Shown: in pieces, positions 17,671 through 26,779 of the stretch
Position numbering within the stretch: position 1 is the stretch's first letter
Layout: the number at the start of each line of letters is the position of its first letter
From: Thalassospira lohafexi
GTDB taxonomy: Bacteria > Pseudomonadota > Alphaproteobacteria > Rhodospirillales > Thalassospiraceae
Direction: 5' to 3'
DNA length: 64,000 bases
NCBI RefSeq assembly: GCF_002844275.1
Contig: NZ_NXGX01000002.1
Location: 248,001 to 312,000, forward strand
The notes under the pieces: model-generated
The model's input: only the letters and a program-made list of their open reading frames with translations
Databases searched by the model: none
Told to the model about the DNA's origin: nothing
Position numbers and translations under genes: made by a program

Positions 17671-18548
17671 GCCGCAGTTCTTTCGCGCTGTTTGGCCATC
17701 AGAATTGCGCCATGCATTGCATCGTGCTTGGCCGAAACCAGTTGATCCGCAATGTCGCGGGGCATGCGGTTGGCCATTTGATCGGCCAGTCCGCCCATAA
17801 GAGTGATCTGCGATGCGCCAAACGCCGTCAGTTTGCGCAAAATCTGCAAATTCGCCTGAACCGCGATATCAATGATCACGCCAGCCGCAGCGTCACCCTT
17901 TGCTTCGGCGTCAAACACCAGTGGACAGAAACTGCCATAGTCGGCCGGACGTGCCGTTTCGGCAAAGGCGACGATATCTTCGGGGTTGTTGTTAAATTTC
18001 CCCATGACCTGTTTTGTCAGATCGGTTTGATTAGCCAATCCGTCATGGGCGAGTAGGGCTGTTTCGATCGCGGCACGGCCAATGCGTGCGCCACTGCCGA
18101 TATCGGAAACCTCAAACCCCCAGCCCGCGACCGACAGCTCCCGGTTGCCGACGATTGCCTGACCACAGGTTCCTGTTCCGACAATCAGGATTGCGCCATC
18201 TGCACCATCATGGGCGCCAAGACAGGCCGTATAGGCGTCGGTGGCAAAACATATGCTGGCGAAAGGATGAGGATAGGCATGGGCAAGTTTACGTTCACGT
18301 TCCAGTGGAAGCCCGGCCAGTCCTAACCCAGCATGAAGGTCGCCCAGTCTAGAGTCATCCATGCCTGCTTTTTCAAGTGCAAGGGAGGCGGCCGCGACAA
18401 TTTCACCAAAGACGTGGTCCATGCCAAGTCGGGTATTGGCACCACCAGAAACGGCTTCTCCCAGTATATCGCCGGACGCATTTACAATGCGCGCGCGGCA
18501 GCGGGTGCCGCCGCCATCAATACCAAGATAAAGCCGTTCGTTTTGCAT
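17667..18548 (-). CDS. BadF/BadG/BcrA/BcrD-type amino-sugar kinase
   Basis: This 293-residue ASKHA-fold kinase shows phosphate-1 LYLGIDGGGTRCRARI, the GAHDGADGAILIVGTGTCG phosphate-2 region, GWGFEVSDIGSGARIGR, and a late adenosine motif ITLMGGLAD. Family members include bacterial GlcNAc kinases and the clostridial MurK, which phosphorylates both GlcNAc and N-acetylmuramate. It is the first gene of the minus-strand operon, directly opposite murQ across the shared control region. That placement supports phosphorylation of GlcNAc, MurNAc or both in the cytosol after ABC import. Confidence 0.88.
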   Translation of the reverse strand: MQNERLYLGIDGGGTRCRARIVNASGDILGEAVSGGANTRLGMDHVFGEIVAAASLALEKAGMDDSRLGDLHAGLGLAGLPLERERKLAHAYPHPFASICFATDAYTACLGAHDGADGAILIVGTGTCGQAIVGNRELSVAGWGFEVSDIGSGARIGRAAIETALLAHDGLANQTDLTKQVMGKFNNNPEDIVAFAETARPADYGSFCPLVFDAEAKGDAAAGVIIDIAVQANLQILRKLTAFGASQITLMGGLADQMANRMPRDIADQLVSAKHDAMHGAILMAKQRERTAA

Positions 18549-18823
18549 TGTTTGTGTAACCGTCTTCTAGTTGATGTCCTAACCATACCAGAGTGGTATC
18601 TTAAAAATCAATACCAATATAACGCCACTATAGATGTGAATGGTCTGTCTTTGGAATCCGTAGATACACGTAGAATATGTAGCGAGAGATTTAAAAATCC
18701 TCATAACAAATTGAATTATATTAAATATATGCCTCTATATAGTGTCGTCGCATAAAATATTTACGAAGTGTCTTGCGTCGCTGGTATCACAATGGTATTT
18801 AATTTGGAGAGGGAGACGGAAAA
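18549..18823. promoter_or_regulatory. Divergent control region of the amino-sugar locus with NagR-like operators
   Basis: The 275-base gap between the kinase and murQ starts is AT-rich. It holds a perfect inverted repeat ATACCA-GAG-TGGTAT at 18585-18599, a lone ATACCA at 18611-18616, and two TGGTAT half-sites at 18782-18787 and 18793-18798, spaced 11 bases apart. TGGTAT is the core of operators bound by NagR-type GntR proteins (dre sites). The inverted repeat lies 37 bases before the kinase start and the direct pair 26 bases before murQ, so one regulator could control both arms. Promoter hexamers are not clear. Confidence 0.65.
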
Positions 18824-19711
18824 ATGGCATCACGCACCGAAGAATTTGATTTGCGATTTGCCGGGTTGGATCAATGGTCCGACGCCGATTTCCTTATGGC
18901 CTTGTGGGAAGGCCAGATGCGTGCTGTGGCCTCGGTTGGTCCAGTCCTTACGGATTTGGCGACAGCCGCAAACGGGATAGCGCGTCGCCTGGGGGGCGGC
19001 GGGCGTCTCGTTTATGTCGGGGCAGGCACATCTGGTACTGTTGCATGGCAGGACGCCAAGGAGCTTGGCGGAACATTTGGCTGGCCCGAAGAGCATACCA
19101 TTGTCATGCTGGCAGGCGGGTTGCAAAGCGCGCCGAATGAATTTAACGGTGCGGAAGACGACGTCGATCTTGCCACGCGCGAAATCCATCAACATGAAAT
19201 CGGCGAAAACGATGCCGTGATCGCCATCGCAGCCAGTGGATCGACGCCCTATACCGTGCGTGCGGTTGAACTTGCGCGCCAACGCGGCGCCTTCACCGTT
19301 GCCATTTGCAATAATCCGGATGGCAAATTGATCGACATCGCCGACAGTGGCATTTTCCTTGATAGCGCGCCTGAAGTTGTTGCCGGTTCGACCCGCATGG
19401 GGGCAGGGACCGCACAAAAGGCCGCGCTTAATATCCTTTCGACCCTTGTGATGAACAAGCTTGGTCGATTGTTTGATAACCTGATGGTTGGCATGCGCGC
19501 AGAAAACATCAAACTGCACGAACGCGCCATCCGTATTGTTGCACACATCGCATCTTGTGATGGTGCGCACGCCAAAGACGCGTTGACACAATCAGATTTT
19601 GATATTCGCACCGCCGTTCTGGTGGCCAAGGGCCATAGTATCGCGCGGGCAAAAGAAATTCTTGGACTGTCTAATGGAAATCTCCGGGCAGCACTTGAGT
19701 ATCGGGACTAA
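18824..19711 (+). CDS. murQ: MurQ, N-acetylmuramate-6-phosphate etherase
   Basis: MurQ cleaves the lactyl ether of MurNAc-6-phosphate, giving GlcNAc-6-phosphate and D-lactate. The 295 residues hold a SIS domain with VYVGAGTSGTVAW, the catalytic glutamates in AKELGGTFG (Glu80) and NGAEDD (Glu111), AASGSTPYT and GSTRMGAGTAQKAALN. A helical C-terminal tail is present. Length is normal. The ribosome site is GGAGAGGGAGACGG. It heads the plus-strand arm, 46 bases before the binding-protein gene. This argues that peptidoglycan-derived sugar is one substrate of the importer. Confidence 0.92.
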   Translation: MASRTEEFDLRFAGLDQWSDADFLMALWEGQMRAVASVGPVLTDLATAANGIARRLGGGGRLVYVGAGTSGTVAWQDAKELGGTFGWPEEHTIVMLAGGLQSAPNEFNGAEDDVDLATREIHQHEIGENDAVIAIAASGSTPYTVRAVELARQRGAFTVAICNNPDGKLIDIADSGIFLDSAPEVVAGSTRMGAGTAQKAALNILSTLVMNKLGRLFDNLMVGMRAENIKLHERAIRIVAHIASCDGAHAKDALTQSDFDIRTAVLVAKGHSIARAKEILGLSNGNLRAALEYRD

Positions 19712-19757
19712 CATCTTTTGGGTGCTGGTCCGCCGACATTGATCAGAGGAGGCATAA

Positions 19758-21020
19758 ATGTCGAATAAAGTCTTAGCAAAAGGCCTGGCCGGGGCCCTGG
19801 CGGCAAGTGTCGCCCTGGTTCCGATGATGGCATCGGCCGGCGAGCTTGTTATCGAAAGCTGGCGTAACGATGATATTGATATCTGGAACGACAAGATCAT
19901 TCCGGCATTCAATGAGCAACACCCGGACATTAAAGTGTCCTTCACACCGACCCCGCCGACTGAATACAACGCTTCGGTCAATGCCAAGTTGGCCGGTGGT
20001 ACTGCGGGTGATCTGATTACCTGCCGTCCGTTTGATGCGTCGCTTGAGCTTTACAAGCAGGGTAACCTTACTGCTCTTGACGACCTTAAGGGCATGGACA
20101 ACTTCTCTGACGTTGCCAAATCTGCGTGGCAGACGGATGACGGATCAGCGACCTTCTGCTTGCCGATGGCATCGGTAATTCATGGCTTTATCTATAACAA
20201 AGAAGCCTTTGAAGAAGTTGGCGTTGAAGTACCGCAAACCAGCGAAGAATTCTATGCGGCCCTTGATAAAATCAAGGAAGAGGGCAGCTACATTCCAATG
20301 GCAATGGGAACGGCCGACCAGTGGGAAGCTGCAACCATGGGCTTCCAAAATATTGGTCCGAACCACTGGAAAGGTGAAGCGGGTCGTAAAGCCCTGATCG
20401 ACGGCAGCGCGAAATTCACCGACAAGCCATATGTCGATACCTTTACCGAGCTTGCGACCTGGAAGAACTATCTGCCGGATGGCTATGAAGCCATTTCATA
20501 TCCGGATGCGCAGAACCTCTTCACGCTGGGTCGTGCGGCTGTTTATCCGGCAGGTTCGTGGGATATCTCGCTGTTTAACAATCAGGCTGATTTCGCATTC
20601 GGCGCATTCCCGCCGCCTGCACCGGCTGGTTCTGATACCTGCTACATCAGTGACCATACCGATATTGCGCTTGGCCTGAATGCCAAGTCCGACAATGCGG
20701 CTGAGGCTAAAATCTTCCTCGAGTGGATGACTGGTTCCGAATTTGCCGAACTCTATTCCAACGAGCTTCCGGGCTTCTTCTCGTTGTCGAAGCACAACGT
20801 TGAAATCACCGACCCGGTTGCAAACGAGTTTGTGAGCTGGCGTCAGGAATGCGAGTCAACCATTCGTAACTCGTATCAGATCCTGTCGCGTGGCGCGCCT
20901 AACCTTGAGAACGAACTGTGGAACCTGTCTGCTCAGGTTATCAACGGTACGATTTCTCCGACCGATGCCGGTGCCGCTGCCGAAGCTGGTCTGGCGAAAT
21001 GGTACGCTCCGCACCAGTAA
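19758..21020 (+). CDS. ABC sugar importer, periplasmic binding protein (CUT1)
   Basis: This is a 420-residue extracellular solute-binding protein of family 1. The signal peptide (MSNKVLAKGLAGALAASVAL, cleavage after ASA near residue 27) is followed by ELVIESWRNDDIDIWNDKIIPAFNEQ-type lobe-1 sequence (WRNDDIDIWNDKIIPAF), YNASVNAKLAGGTAGDLITC, and later QNLFTLGRAAVYPAGSWD, all usual for oligosaccharide binders. Four cysteines in the mature chain could make two disulfides. The ribosome site is AGAGGAGG. With murQ and nagA nearby, GlcNAc, chitobiose or MurNAc-containing sugars are the likely ligands; this is inference. Confidence 0.9.
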   Translation: MSNKVLAKGLAGALAASVALVPMMASAGELVIESWRNDDIDIWNDKIIPAFNEQHPDIKVSFTPTPPTEYNASVNAKLAGGTAGDLITCRPFDASLELYKQGNLTALDDLKGMDNFSDVAKSAWQTDDGSATFCLPMASVIHGFIYNKEAFEEVGVEVPQTSEEFYAALDKIKEEGSYIPMAMGTADQWEAATMGFQNIGPNHWKGEAGRKALIDGSAKFTDKPYVDTFTELATWKNYLPDGYEAISYPDAQNLFTLGRAAVYPAGSWDISLFNNQADFAFGAFPPPAPAGSDTCYISDHTDIALGLNAKSDNAAEAKIFLEWMTGSEFAELYSNELPGFFSLSKHNVEITDPVANEFVSWRQECESTIRNSYQILSRGAPNLENELWNLSAQVINGTISPTDAGAAAEAGLAKWYAPHQ

Positions 21021-21026
21021 GACTGT

Positions 21027-21067
21027 GAAGGGATGGCGGAAACGTCTGGTTTCTGCCATCCTTCTTT
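21027..21067 (+). terminator. Stem-loop between binding-protein and permease genes
   Basis: A 16-bp stem with one bulged base and one G-U pair (21027-21043 with 21049-21064) closes a 5-base loop and is followed by TTTGATT. It starts six bases after the stop. It probably stabilises the upstream message or partly terminates, so that more binding protein than permease is made. Confidence 0.75.
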
Positions 21068-21197
21068 GATTGCCCGTCAGACGCATCGGTCTTGTGATCT
21101 GCGTCATTCCGACCGCCGGGCATAAATGAGCGGTCACTAAGTTCCGAAGGCAACAGACAGCCTTCAACCTTTTAATCTTGGAAATACAGGACAGGGT

Positions 21198-22136
21198 ATG
21201 GCGCATTCCGGCCCCATGACCGATTGGCGCAAGGCAAGATTGCCTGTGATCGCCTTTCTGGCTCCGGCAACGATCATCTACACATTGTTCATGATCTATC
21301 CGCTGGTCGATTCCATCCGCCTTAGCTTCTATGCGACGCCAAGTGGCGGCGAGGCGGCTTTTGTTGGCCTGGACAATTATCGCACCGTTCTGGCTGACCC
21401 GGACTGGGCGGCGACCTTTTGGAACAGTTTCTGGAACAACATGAAGTTCTTTGCTGTTCACATGTTGATCCAAAACCCGATCGGGATTGCACTTGCCGGT
21501 ATTTTAAGTTTGCCGCGCCTGCGTTTTCGCAACAGCTATCGGACGATGATGATCATGCCAACAATGTTGTCCGTGGTGATTGTCGGTTTTATCTGGCAGT
21601 TGATCCTAAGCCCCGTTTGGGGTGTGGGTGCGGACCTGCTTGATATAATCGGGTTGAAATCGCTGTTTGGCCCATGGCTTGGCAAAGAAGGAAGTGCGCT
21701 GATTACCCTGTCATTCATTTCAGTCTGGCAGTGGGTCGGTATTCCCTTGATGCTGATTTATGCTGCCTTACTTGCCATTCCCGATGATTTGGTTGATGCC
21801 GCCGTTGTCGATGGCGCGACCCATTTTGAAGTGTTCTGGCACATCAAGTTGCCGCTTGTTTTCCCAACGGTTGCCATGGTTTCGATCCTGACATTTGTTG
21901 GTAATTTCAATGCGTTCGACCTGATTTATGCCGTAAAGGGTGCGCTGGCCGGGCCAAACTTTGCAACCGATATCATGGGGACGTTGTTCTATCGCACGTT
22001 CTTTGGTTATCAGTTGCAGCTGGGCAATCCTCATCTTGGGGCGACGGTTGCATCACTGATGTTCCTGATCATTCTGGCGGGTGTTTTGTTCTATTTGTTC
22101 GCCGTGCAGCGCCGTCTTTCGCGCTATCAGTTGTAA
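21198..22136 (+). CDS. ABC sugar importer, MalF-type permease
   Basis: This 312-residue inner-membrane subunit has about six helices. The EAA loop that docks on the ATPase is in the second half: VDAAVVDGATHFEVFWHIKLP (DAAxxDGA...P). The N-terminus RLPVIAFLAPATIIYTLFMIYP is typical of UgpA/MalF-type CUT1 permeases. It belongs to the importer with genes 19758, 22149 and 23025. The ribosome site (ACAGGACAGGGT) directly precedes the ATG. The next permease starts 12 bases downstream. Confidence 0.92.
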   Translation: MAHSGPMTDWRKARLPVIAFLAPATIIYTLFMIYPLVDSIRLSFYATPSGGEAAFVGLDNYRTVLADPDWAATFWNSFWNNMKFFAVHMLIQNPIGIALAGILSLPRLRFRNSYRTMMIMPTMLSVVIVGFIWQLILSPVWGVGADLLDIIGLKSLFGPWLGKEGSALITLSFISVWQWVGIPLMLIYAALLAIPDDLVDAAVVDGATHFEVFWHIKLPLVFPTVAMVSILTFVGNFNAFDLIYAVKGALAGPNFATDIMGTLFYRTFFGYQLQLGNPHLGATVASLMFLIILAGVLFYLFAVQRRLSRYQL

Positions 22137-22148
22137 TCGGGGGCGATC

Positions 22149-22997
22149 ATGAGTTTCAAAAACATACGTAGAGAAGACGCAAGCCGCGCTGTCATCGTGC
22201 ATGGTATTCTTCTGACCTACACACTGGTTGCGCTGTACCCGATTTTCCTGGTGGTGATTAACGCTTTTAAAACACGCAAAGCCATTTTCCGCGATCCGAT
22301 GGGATTTCCGAATGCGGAAACCTTCAGCCTTGAGGGCTTTACCAAGGTTTTGGCCAAGTCGAATTTCGAGGTGTTTTTCTACAACAGCTTTACAGTAACG
22401 GTTATCACCATCGCGATTGTCCTGTTGCTTGCCGCGATGGCAGCCTGGGCGTTGTCGGAATACAAATTCCCCGGCAATACAGTGCTTGCACTGTACCTTG
22501 CCATCGGGATCATGGTGCCGATCCGCCTTGGCTCGGTATCGATCCTTAATCTGATCGTTGATTTGGGATTGATAAATACGCTGACAGCACTTGTGCTGGT
22601 GTATGTCGCCCAAGGATTACCCTTGGCGATCTTTATCCTGACCGAGTTCATGCATCAGATCCCGAAGGATTTGAAAGAAGCCGCGCGCTGTGACGGGGTG
22701 GGGGAATTCAAGATTTTCTTCGCGGTTATCCTGCCACTGATCCGTCCGGCTGTGGCGACGGTGGCTGTGTTTACGATGATCCCGATCTGGAACGATCTTT
22801 GGTTCCCGCTGATCTTGGCACCGGGTGATGGCAAACAGACCATTACGCTGGGTGTGCAGCAATTCATCGGGCAGTACGTGACGGACTGGAACGCAGTTCT
22901 GGCGTCGCTGAGCCTCGCGATCATCCCGATCCTGATCCTTTATCTGATTTTCTCCCGACAACTCATTCGCGGCCTTACGTCTGGCGCAGTGAAATAA
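22149..22997 (+). CDS. ABC sugar importer, MalG-type permease
   Basis: This 282-residue second permease of the CUT1 importer has about six helices, and the EAA loop KEAARCDGVGEFKIFFAVILP sits in the expected place (EAAxxDG...P). The C-terminus ends FSRQLIRGLTSGAVK, the standard MalG/UgpE ending (RxxxxGLTxGAVK), which indicates a full-length protein. It forms a heterodimeric channel with the upstream permease. Confidence 0.93.
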   Translation: MSFKNIRREDASRAVIVHGILLTYTLVALYPIFLVVINAFKTRKAIFRDPMGFPNAETFSLEGFTKVLAKSNFEVFFYNSFTVTVITIAIVLLLAAMAAWALSEYKFPGNTVLALYLAIGIMVPIRLGSVSILNLIVDLGLINTLTALVLVYVAQGLPLAIFILTEFMHQIPKDLKEAARCDGVGEFKIFFAVILPLIRPAVATVAVFTMIPIWNDLWFPLILAPGDGKQTITLGVQQFIGQYVTDWNAVLASLSLAIIPILILYLIFSRQLIRGLTSGAVK

Positions 22998-23024
22998 ATG
23001 TTGGCTGACAGGAGCTTTGAATAA

Positions 23025-24143
23025 ATGGCTGACTTGAAACTTGACCAGATCCACAAAAGCTATGGCGCTGTTGATGTGCTTCACGGCATTGATCTGGATG
23101 TAAAAGATGGTGAGTTCGTTGTCTTTGTCGGGCCGTCAGGCTGCGGTAAATCAACCTTGCTTCGCATCATTGCCGGGCTTGAAGATATCACCAGTGGCGA
23201 TCTTATGATCGATGGTGATCTGGTAAATACCAAAAGCCCGCGGGATCGTGGCATTGCCATGGTATTCCAGTCCTATGCTTTGTATCCGCATATGACGGTC
23301 TATAAAAACATGGCCTTTGGCCTGAAACTCGACAAACAGGACAAGGCGGCAATTGATGCGCGGGTGCGCGAAGCCGCCCGTATCCTGCAACTTGATCAGT
23401 TGCTTGACCGTCGTCCGTCGGAACTTTCCGGTGGGCAGCGTCAGCGCGTTGCCATTGGCCGCGCCATTGTGCGCCAGCCAAAGGTGTTCCTGTTTGACGA
23501 GCCGCTTTCAAACCTTGATGCAGCCCTGCGTGTTCAGACACGCCTTGAAATCGCCAAGCTGCATCAGGAACTGAAATCAACCATTGTCTATGTCACACAC
23601 GATCAGGTCGAAGCCATGACCCTGGCTGACAAGATCGTTGTGATGAATGGTGGTAACGTCGAGCAAGTTGGCTCCCCGATGCAGCTTTATCATCATCCTC
23701 AGACCCGCTTTGTCGCAGGCTTCATTGGGTCACCGGCGATGAACTTTACCAATGTCAGGATCGACAAGGTTGAACCCGGCAAGGTAACCGTTTCAATCCC
23801 GGGCGGCACCCCGTCCGTCCTGCCATTTGATGTTGACCAGAATGAGCTTGGCAAACAGGTTGAGCTTGGCATTCGTCCCGAACATCTTTCTCTTGGCGAT
23901 GGAGGTGAGCTGACAGTCCATGGCGAGGTTGATGTTGTCGAAAAGCTGGGCGATTCGACCTATCTTTATCTGAAACTTGCCAATGGCGATCATGTCACGG
24001 TACGCGCACCGGGCCACAGCCGGGTCAAGATCGGTGAAACCGTCACAGCATCCGCATCCGCAGGGGCCGCGCATCTGTTTAATGGTAACGGCAAGGCCTT
24101 TGCCAAGGTCGATTGCCCGGCGGAATATAGCGCCGACGAATAA
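23025..24143 (+). CDS. ABC sugar importer, ATPase (UgpC/MsmK type)
   Basis: This 372-residue ATPase drives the importer. Walker A is GPSGCGKST (residues 36-44), the Q-loop [10 protein letters not shown], the signature LSGGQRQR, Walker [14 protein letters not shown] and the H-loop THD. A C-terminal TOBE/MOI domain (about residues 240-372) begins after [13 protein letters not shown]. The middle of the protein is nearly identical in wording to ugpC at 32145, so the two are close paralogs. The ribosome site is ACAGGAGC. A terminator follows the stop. Confidence 0.94.
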   Translation: MADLKLDQIHKSYGAVDVLHGIDLDVKDGEFVVFVGPSGCGKSTLLRIIAGLEDITSGDLMIDGDLVNTKSPRDRGIAMVFQSYALYPHMTVYKNMAFGLKLDKQDKAAIDARVREAARILQLDQLLDRRPSELSGGQRQRVAIGRAIVRQPKVFLFDEPLSNLDAALRVQTRLEIAKLHQELKSTIVYVTHDQVEAMTLADKIVVMNGGNVEQVGSPMQLYHHPQTRFVAGFIGSPAMNFTNVRIDKVEPGKVTVSIPGGTPSVLPFDVDQNELGKQVELGIRPEHLSLGDGGELTVHGEVDVVEKLGDSTYLYLKLANGDHVTVRAPGHSRVKIGETVTASASAGAAHLFNGNGKAFAKVDCPAEYSADE

Positions 24144-24453
24144 CCGACAGCGTTCCGGTGGAAGAGCAAGAAGGGGTGTCGCATGCGGCACCCTTTTGCT
24201 TTTGGAAGGGCCTTAGAGAGGGTTGAAATGTTGCGTTGCGGCGGGAAAACTGTTGCAGAACTTTAACTTGCCCTTGATGGACGCATGGCGCAAAAATGAA
24301 TTCGAGGTGTTCAAAGGAAAGAAAAAAGTTCATTTTTCCTTTCGTATCAACAAATGAGTTTGCGATAATGCCCCCGCCTGGATGCAGCCAAGCCTAAAAA
24401 GGGTGTGCTCCGGGTTCAGGGAAATGCCATCACGTTCATTTAGAGGGTTCAAA
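24144..24453. other. 310-base intergenic region before the polyamine importer
   Basis: It holds the terminator of the sugar importer near its left end and, presumably, the promoter of the polyamine importer. An AT-rich imperfect inverted repeat (AGGAAAGAAAAAAG to TTTTTCCTTT) lies near 24315-24345. I see no gene; the frame that extends the next CDS to 24382 lacks a ribosome site. Confidence 0.5.
24171..24198 (+). terminator. Terminator of the amino-sugar importer operon
   Basis: A stem of 11 pairs, two of them G-U (24171-24181 with 24186-24196), closes the loop CATG and ends in TTTT. It starts 27 bases after the ATPase stop. Confidence 0.78.
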
Positions 24454-25545
24454 ATGTCTAAAAAACACGGCGCATTGCGTGGTTCCTTACTCGGCCTTAC
24501 GGCAATTGCAGGAATGGTTTCTCTTGTTTCGGCCGCACAGGCGGATGAACTTCGTCTTCTGACCTGGGGTGGCTATGCCCCCGATGAGGTCATCGAGGCA
24601 TTTGAAAAAGAAACTGGCATCGATGTTGAAGTGACGTTGTCAAACAACGAAGACATGATTTCCAAACTTCGCGCCACGGGTGGCGGGGGCTTTGACCTTG
24701 CGCAGCCATCGCAGGACCGTATTGCCGGCGCACAGCTTGAATACGGCATCTATAAGCCGATGGACCTGTCGAAAGTCGACAGCGCGAAATTCATTCCGTC
24801 CATGCTTGCTGCGACCAAGACCAACACAACGGTTGATGGGGAAGTCTACGGCGTGCCACACGTTTGGGGCACCAGCGGTTTGATTGTTGATAAAACCAAG
24901 GCTGCAAACGTTGCCGATTACACCGATCTTTGTGCCGATGATCTTGCAGGCAAAGTTTCCTATCGTCTGAAACGTCCAACCTTGATCGGCTTTGCCTATG
25001 CGATGGGTCTTGATCCGTTTGCTGCTTATGGCGACGAAGCAAAGTATCAGGAAATCCTTGATGCGGTTGAAGCCAAGCTGATCGATTGCAAAGCAAACGT
25101 CAAAACCTATTGGGAAGGTGGCGATGCGCTGCTGAACCTTGTGCGTTCTGGTGAAGTTGTTGCCGCCATGGCTTGGGATACCGGTGGGTGGAAATTGAAC
25201 AACGACAATGCCGACATCACCTTTGTCGCCCCGAAATCGGGTGCCCTTGGTTGGATCGATACCTTTGTTCTGCCGAGCAAAACCAAGAACGAAGATGCCG
25301 CTTACAAGTGGATCAACTTTGTGATGCAGCCTGAAATTGCCGCGATGATTACGGCGAATGCCGGTAACTTCACCGCGTCCAAGGGTGCTGACGAGTTTGC
25401 AGATGACAAGCTTAAAGCTCAGTTCCAGGGCAGCTTCCCGGCAAAAGACCTTGATAATATCAAGTGGTATCCGACCGTTCCGGCGGGTCTGGAAGTACTT
25501 GAAGGCAAGACGCTTGACCGTGTGAAAGCCGCACAGTCGAACTAA
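24454..25545 (+). CDS. Polyamine-type ABC importer, periplasmic binding protein
   Basis: This is a 363-residue PotD/PotF-family binding protein. The signal peptide is MSKKHGALRGSLLGLTAIAG with cleavage after AQA. The mature chain starts DELRLLTWGGYAPDEVIEAF (LLTWGGY is a common PotD opening). It continues with ISKLRATGGGGFDLAQPSQD and later YWEGGDALLNLVRSGEV and AMAWDTGGW, typical ligand-cleft segments. The frame extends to 24382, but TAGAGGG before the ATG at 24454 and the clean signal peptide fix the start. The gene order (binding protein, ATPase, two permeases) is that of potFGHI. The exact amine is not readable. Confidence 0.88.
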   Translation: MSKKHGALRGSLLGLTAIAGMVSLVSAAQADELRLLTWGGYAPDEVIEAFEKETGIDVEVTLSNNEDMISKLRATGGGGFDLAQPSQDRIAGAQLEYGIYKPMDLSKVDSAKFIPSMLAATKTNTTVDGEVYGVPHVWGTSGLIVDKTKAANVADYTDLCADDLAGKVSYRLKRPTLIGFAYAMGLDPFAAYGDEAKYQEILDAVEAKLIDCKANVKTYWEGGDALLNLVRSGEVVAAMAWDTGGWKLNNDNADITFVAPKSGALGWIDTFVLPSKTKNEDAAYKWINFVMQPEIAAMITANAGNFTASKGADEFADDKLKAQFQGSFPAKDLDNIKWYPTVPAGLEVLEGKTLDRVKAAQSN

Positions 25546-25570
25546 GGCCTAACACGACGCCAATATTCTG

Positions 25571-25598
25571 GTCCCCGGCATGGGTTTATGCCGGGGAC
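25571..25598 (+). terminator. Stem-loop between binding-protein and ATPase genes
   Basis: A perfect 11-bp stem (25571-25581 with 25588-25598, GTCCCCGGCAT) closes a 6-base loop 25 bases after the binding-protein stop. The downstream T run is delayed by six bases, so partial termination or mRNA protection is likely. Confidence 0.75.
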
Positions 25599-25669
25599 AT
25601 TCTGCTTTTTACGATGGCAATTGCCGTCATGGTTATTTCATTAAAAAATATAACGAGAACAGGGCTCCC

Positions 25670-26779
25670 ATGGCTGATCAGTTTGACCTTGAATGCCGCA
25701 ATGTGGTCAAAAAATTTGACGACTTTACTGCTGTGGATGACATCTCGCTTGCCATTCCCAAGGGGTCGTTCTTTTCCATTCTAGGGCCAAGTGGCTGTGG
25801 GAAAACCACGTTGCTTCGGATGCTTGCCGGTTTTCAGGCGCCGACTTCGGGCGATATTCTGATTAAGGGGGCATCGGTTTTGGGCGTTCCACCAAACCGT
25901 CGCCCGGTGAATATGGTTTTCCAGCATCTGGCACTGTTTCCGATGATGAATGTGGCGGAAAACGTGGCGTACGGTTTAAAGCGTCGCGGCGTAAACAAAG
26001 CCACCATCGCGCAAAAGGTCAACGAGACACTGGCACGCGTGGGGTTGCCCGATTCCGGTCCAAAACAAATCAGCCAGCTTTCAGGTGGGCAGAAACAGCG
26101 TATTGCGATTGCGCGCTGTCTTGTGCTTGATCCTGCGGTGCTGTTGCTTGATGAACCGCTTGGCGCACTTGATTTAAAGCTTCGTGAACATATGAAGGTT
26201 GAGCTCAAGCAATTGCAGCACGAGATCGGCACCACCTTTGTCTACATCACCCATGATCAGTCCGAAGCACTTGTGATGTCTGATCAGGTTGCCGTGATGA
26301 ATGCGGGCCGGTTTGAGCAGGTCGGTGCGCCACAAGATCTTTATTACAATCCGCAAACGGCGTTCGTTGCCGGATTTGTTGGGGAAAGCAACCGATGGCA
26401 CGGAGTTGTCGGTGGCGGGAATGAACATCAAGTCGAAATCAATCTGGCGGCTGGAGGCAAGGTTGTCGCCAAGCGCGACGCGAATGCGGCCCTGAAAGAC
26501 GGGCAGGCGGTTGACGTCTTTGTTCGCCCTGAGGCCATCGCCATTGACGGCGAAGGGGCGGTTGATAACACTCTGTCGGCCAAGGTTGAGAACGTGCTGT
26601 TTAATGGTGCTGCCAGCAGTCTTCAGGTACGCGAAACCACCACAGGTCACGAGATGACCGTCGCATTGCCGCAAACCGGTGCGTTCGCGTCGGTCAAGGC
26701 TGGCGATAACATCAATCTGTCCTGGAGCTTTGAGCAGACCAGATGCTTTGCCGCGTCAGATAGCGGAGCAACGGCATGA
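25670..26779 (+). CDS. Polyamine-type ABC importer, ATPase (PotA/PotG type)
   Basis: This 369-residue ATPase carries Walker A GPSGCGKTT, Q-loop FQHLALFPMM, signature LSGGQKQR, Walker B VLLLDEPLGALD and a switch His in YITHDQSEA. A C-terminal TOBE_2 domain (about 270-369) follows FVAGFVGESN. The frame begins at 25580, but family alignment favours the ATG at 25670 (MADQFDLECRNVVKKF), with a modest ribosome site AGGGC. Its stop overlaps the next start (ATGA). Confidence 0.92.
   Translation: MADQFDLECRNVVKKFDDFTAVDDISLAIPKGSFFSILGPSGCGKTTLLRMLAGFQAPTSGDILIKGASVLGVPPNRRPVNMVFQHLALFPMMNVAENVAYGLKRRGVNKATIAQKVNETLARVGLPDSGPKQISQLSGGQKQRIAIARCLVLDPAVLLLDEPLGALDLKLREHMKVELKQLQHEIGTTFVYITHDQSEALVMSDQVAVMNAGRFEQVGAPQDLYYNPQTAFVAGFVGESNRWHGVVGGGNEHQVEINLAAGGKVVAKRDANAALKDGQAVDVFVRPEAIAIDGEGAVDNTLSAKVENVLFNGAASSLQVRETTTGHEMTVALPQTGAFASVKAGDNINLSWSFEQTRCFAASDSGATA

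Noticed and set aside
18830-19591. 253-codon antisense frame inside murQ
   Set aside because: It is a shadow of the high-GC codon pattern of murQ; the sense strand has full MurQ motifs.
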